This document shows positions 55,190-57,737 of a stretch of DNA of 57,737 nucleotides, in pieces. Position 1 is the first letter of the stretch; each line of letters opens with the position of its first letter. A model generated the notes under the pieces. It had not been told where the DNA came from. It was given only the letters and a program-made list of their open reading frames with translations, and searched no databases. Source of the stretch: Reyranella soli (GTDB lineage Bacteria; Pseudomonadota; Alphaproteobacteria; Reyranellales; Reyranellaceae); NCBI RefSeq assembly GCF_007992495.1, contig NZ_BKAJ01000035.1, positions 1-57,737 of the forward strand, written 5' to 3'. A program made the translations under genes and the position numbers.

Positions 55190-56080
55190 ATGGAACTCAG
55201 AACACACAACCGCTACGGCTATGTGCCGCTGCGTGGCCGCGCCGACTACACCTGGCCGAGTGGCCGACGGCTCGCCGTCTATTTCGCCCTCAATCTGGAG
55301 CATTTTTCCTATGGCGAGGGCCTTGGTGCAGAGCTGGCGCCGAGTGGACCACATCCCGACATTCTCAACTACGCATGGCGCGATTATGGCAATCGCGTCG
55401 GCGCCTGGTACATGCTCGATGCCTTCGACGCCCTGCAGTTGCCGATGGCCGCCCTGGTCAACAGCGCGATGTATGACTATGCGCCGGCCCTGGTGGCGGC
55501 CTGCCGGGCCCGGGGCGACGAGATCGTGGGGCATGGCCGCACCAACGCCGAGCGCCAGGGCGACCTCGACGAGGCGGCCGAACGCGCCTTGATCGGCGAG
55601 GCGACCCAGCGCCTGACGGAAGCCGAGGGCCGCCCGCCGGAAGGTTGGCTCGGGCCGTGGATTTCGCACAGTCACGTCACGCCCGACCTGCTGGCGGAAG
55701 CGGGCTATCGCTATCTGCTGGACTGGTGCATGGACGACCAGCCGATCTGGTTCAGCTGCCGCGGCGGCAAGCGCATCCTCGCCGTGCCCTATCCACAGGA
55801 AGTGAACGACATTCCGCAGATCGTCGGCCGCAAGATCGGCGGCGAGGCGTTTGCCGACATCATCATCGACCAGTTCGACGAGATGCTGGAGCTGTCGCAG
55901 ACGCGGCCGCTGGTGATGGGCGTGGCGCTGCATGCCTATCTGGTCGGCCAGCCGCATCGCCTGCGGCACCTGAAGCGCGCGCTGCGTCACATCGCGAAAC
56001 ACCGCGACCGCATCTGGCTCACGACTCCCGGCGCGATCGCGCGGCATTGCGTTGATCTCCCGGCCGGCGTTGTTCCATAA
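55190..56080 (+). CDS. polysaccharide deacetylase-like protein (PuuE-like)
   Basis: A 296-residue NodB-homology TIM-barrel-like protein of the PuuE (allantoinase)/peptidoglycan-deacetylase group, cytosolic by the lack of a leader. It starts with RLAVYFALNLEHFSYGEG, then ILNYAWRDYGNRVGAWYMLD, EIVGHGRTNAERQGD, and a C-terminal VMGVALHAYLVGQPHRLRHL. The classic metal-binding Asp-Asp motif is not evident (NLEH instead), as in PuuE-like members that act on small ureide substrates. It is followed by the M81 gene. Confidence 0.84.
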   Translation: MELRTHNRYGYVPLRGRADYTWPSGRRLAVYFALNLEHFSYGEGLGAELAPSGPHPDILNYAWRDYGNRVGAWYMLDAFDALQLPMAALVNSAMYDYAPALVAACRARGDEIVGHGRTNAERQGDLDEAAERALIGEATQRLTEAEGRPPEGWLGPWISHSHVTPDLLAEAGYRYLLDWCMDDQPIWFSCRGGKRILAVPYPQEVNDIPQIVGRKIGGEAFADIIIDQFDEMLELSQTRPLVMGVALHAYLVGQPHRLRHLKRALRHIAKHRDRIWLTTPGAIARHCVDLPAGVVP

Positions 56081-56088
56081 ACGCCACC

Positions 56089-56207
56089 GTCATCCCGAGC
56101 GAAGCCGCCCGAAGGGCGGCGTAGTCGAGGGACCTGTTCTGGTCGACACATCGACAGAACAGGTCCCTGCGCTGCGCCTCGCTACGCTTGGCTCCGGTCG
56201 GGATGAC
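56089..56207. repeat. long extragenic inverted repeat (GTCATCCCGA family)
   Basis: Outer arms GTCATCCCGA / TCGGGATGAC and inner arms AGGGACCTGTTCTG / CAGAACAGGTCCCT fold into a long interrupted hairpin. A half copy is seen near 34574-34599. It fills the gap before the M81 gene. The family is common between genes in many proteobacteria. Confidence 0.85.
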
Positions 56208-56223
56208 GAGTAGGGGAGATGCC

Positions 56224-57696
56224 ATGCGCCTGTTCACCGCCACGCTCGCGACCGAGACCAACACCTTCTCGCCGCTACCGACCAGCATCGACAACTATCG
56301 CGAATCGGTGTTCCTGCGGCCGGGTGAGCATCCGGCCGATGCGCCGCGCATGTGCACCGCGCCATTGTTCGTCGGCCGCAAGCGTGCCGAGGCGGAAGGC
56401 TTCGAACTGATCGAAGGCAGCTGCTTTGCCGCCAGCCCCGCCGGCACGACCAATCGCGCCGATTACGAGACGATGCGTGACGAGATCCTGGACCAGCTCA
56501 AGGCGGCGCTGCCGGTCGACGGCCTGTTGCTCGGGCTGCATGGCGCCATGGTGGCGCATGGCTACGACGACGTCGAAGGCGACATCATCGAGCGGGCAAG
56601 GGCAATCGTCGGGCCGAAGTGCGTGATCGGCGTCGAGCTCGATCCGCACTGTCATCTCACGATGAAGCGCGTATCAGGCGCCGACATCATCGTGCTCTAC
56701 AAGGAATTCCCGCACACCGACGTCGTCGAGCGCGCCGAGGACGTGCTCGATCTCGTGCTGGCGACCTTGCGCGGCGAGGTGACGCCCGTGATGTCGGTCT
56801 ACGACTGCCGCCAGATCCAGAGCTATCCCACGACCATCCAGCCGATGCGCGGCCTGGTCGACCGCATCAAGGCGATGGAAGGCAAGGAAGGCATCCTGTC
56901 GGTGTCGATCGCCCACTGCTTTCCCTATGGGGACGTGGCCGAGATCGGCACGCGCGTGCTGGTGATCGCCGACGGCGACAAGAAGAAGGCCGATGCGTTG
57001 GCGACGACGCTCGGCGAGGAGCTCGTGTCGCTGCGCGGCAAGACCCAGCCGCCGTCGTTCGACGTGGTCGGCGGTGTTGCCGAGGGCGTGGCTTTCAACG
57101 ACCTGCCGGTGGTGATCGCCGATCCCGCCGACAATGCCGGCGGCGGCGCGCCGTCGGACAACACCGACATCCTGCGCCATCTGATCGCGAGCAATGTCGA
57201 GAACGCCTGTCTCGGCCCGATCTGGGATCCGATCGCGGTGCGCATCTGCTTCGATGCCGGCTTGGGTGCGAAGATCGGCCTGCGCTTCGGCGGCAAGATC
57301 GCGCCGAGCTCGGGCCAGCCGGTCGACGCCGAGGTCGAGATCATCGGTTTGAAGCGCAACGCCTGGCAGCGTTTCGGCCCGACCCAGGTTCCGGTGGGCG
57401 ATTGCGCCGCCGTGCGCGTCGGCGGCGTCGATGTCGTACTGATTGCGAATCGGACGCAGGCGACGGGACTGGAATTGTTCACCAACGTCGGCATCGATCC
57501 GACGCAGAAGAAGATCGTGGTGGTGAAGTCGACCAATCATTTCATGGCGGCCTACGGGCCGATCGCAAAGAAGGTCGTCTATGTCGAATCGAGCGGACCG
57601 CTGCGCCGCGATCACAGAAAGGTCCCCTACACGAAGGTGGAGCGTCCGATATGGCCGCTGGATCAGGACGCGAAACCGCGGGGACTTATCTTCTAG
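56224..57696 (+). CDS. M81 family metallopeptidase (MlrC-like)
   Basis: A 490-residue protein of the MlrC/M81 family, named after microcystin-degradation peptidases, though most members have no known substrate. Features are ATETNTFSPLPTS at the N-terminus, LLGLHGAMVAHGYDDVEGD, the metal-binding-like segment VELDPHCHLTMK with Asp/His residues, KEFPHTDVVERAED, and GGGAPSDNTDIL. GGGGAGATG supports ATG 56224. It is complete, following the deacetylase-like gene in the same direction after the inverted repeat. Confidence 0.88.
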   Translation: MRLFTATLATETNTFSPLPTSIDNYRESVFLRPGEHPADAPRMCTAPLFVGRKRAEAEGFELIEGSCFAASPAGTTNRADYETMRDEILDQLKAALPVDGLLLGLHGAMVAHGYDDVEGDIIERARAIVGPKCVIGVELDPHCHLTMKRVSGADIIVLYKEFPHTDVVERAEDVLDLVLATLRGEVTPVMSVYDCRQIQSYPTTIQPMRGLVDRIKAMEGKEGILSVSIAHCFPYGDVAEIGTRVLVIADGDKKKADALATTLGEELVSLRGKTQPPSFDVVGGVAEGVAFNDLPVVIADPADNAGGGAPSDNTDILRHLIASNVENACLGPIWDPIAVRICFDAGLGAKIGLRFGGKIAPSSGQPVDAEVEIIGLKRNAWQRFGPTQVPVGDCAAVRVGGVDVVLIANRTQATGLELFTNVGIDPTQKKIVVVKSTNHFMAAYGPIAKKVVYVESSGPLRRDHRKVPYTKVERPIWPLDQDAKPRGLIF

Positions 57697-57697
57697 A

Positions 57698-57737
57698 TCA
57701 TGGTCTTCCGGACCGCGCGCATCCTGCGCGCTCATGA
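57698..57737. repeat. type beta palindrome, one arm, cut by window end
   Basis: CTTCCGGACCGCGCGCATCC followed by TGCGCGCTCATGA matches the left arm of the type beta repeat at 49712. The second arm would lie beyond the window. Confidence 0.75.

Overview
The window reads as chromosomal DNA of a high-GC alphaproteobacterium. The gene order rpoZ - rsh - pdxJ - acpS - lepB - rnc - era - recO - parC, a short 4.5S-type SRP RNA next to dnaX-ybaB-recR, Tat-type signal peptides on most solute-binding proteins, and abundant TRAP/ABC importers with amidohydrolases all fit a free-living Rhodospirillales/Hyphomicrobiales-like soil or freshwater organism. A Reyranella-like genome is my guess from style only. 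No rRNA, tRNA, CRISPR, phage or transposase genes are seen, and no recognisable transcription-factor gene occurs in 57.7 kb.

Layout. (1) 1-11.9 kb: housekeeping genes on the + strand, with a 1.4 kb accessory insertion between era and recO (a VapBC-like toxin-antitoxin pair, a decayed CARDB fragment, and an orphan promoter). (2) 11.9-21.3 kb: six tandem, full-length, Tat-exported TRAP solute-binding proteins of the TakP (2-oxoacid-binding) type, punctuated by four terminators, facing a single convergent dctQM membrane pair. (3) 21.5-25.9 kb: bpt, DUF4126, recR, ybaB, dnaX and ffs on the - strand. (4) 26-34.5 kb: hemP with a Fur-like box, an isochorismatase-fold hydrolase, a flavin monooxygenase/SDR pair, an H1-like basic protein, a YjbR protein convergent with a DUF4396 remnant, then an LLM oxidoreductase - COG0523 GTPase - dihydropyrimidinase-like operon and two peptidoglycan-binding-domain proteins. 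(5) 34.8-44.4 kb: hyuB/hyuA diverging from an ABC importer operon that ends in a ring-opening amidohydrolase (barbiturase/cyanuric acid hydrolase family). (6) 45-49.7 kb: VOC protein, a serine hydrolase broken by one in-frame TGA, a SelA-like PLP enzyme, a SnoaL-like protein and a phosphotransferase. (7) 49.8-57.7 kb: an Fbp-type ABC importer, an exported protein with a caspase-like His/Cys pair, a PuuE-like deacetylase and an M81/MlrC-like protein.

How the genes work together. The accessory half is dominated by capture, import and ring opening of small organic molecules. Dihydropyrimidinase-like, hydantoinase A/B and AtzD/barbiturase-family enzymes lie within 13 kb, one in an operon with its own ABC importer, suggesting use of a cyclic amide, ureide or pyrimidine-like nitrogen source. 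The six TakP paralogues differ at ligand-pocket positions, suggesting one permease served by several binding proteins. The gaps carry at least three families of palindromic extragenic repeats, plus intergenic promoters that share an ACT-N3-GTTATA element over the -10 box.

All calls were made by reading the sequence and recognising families from memory; no database search was run.
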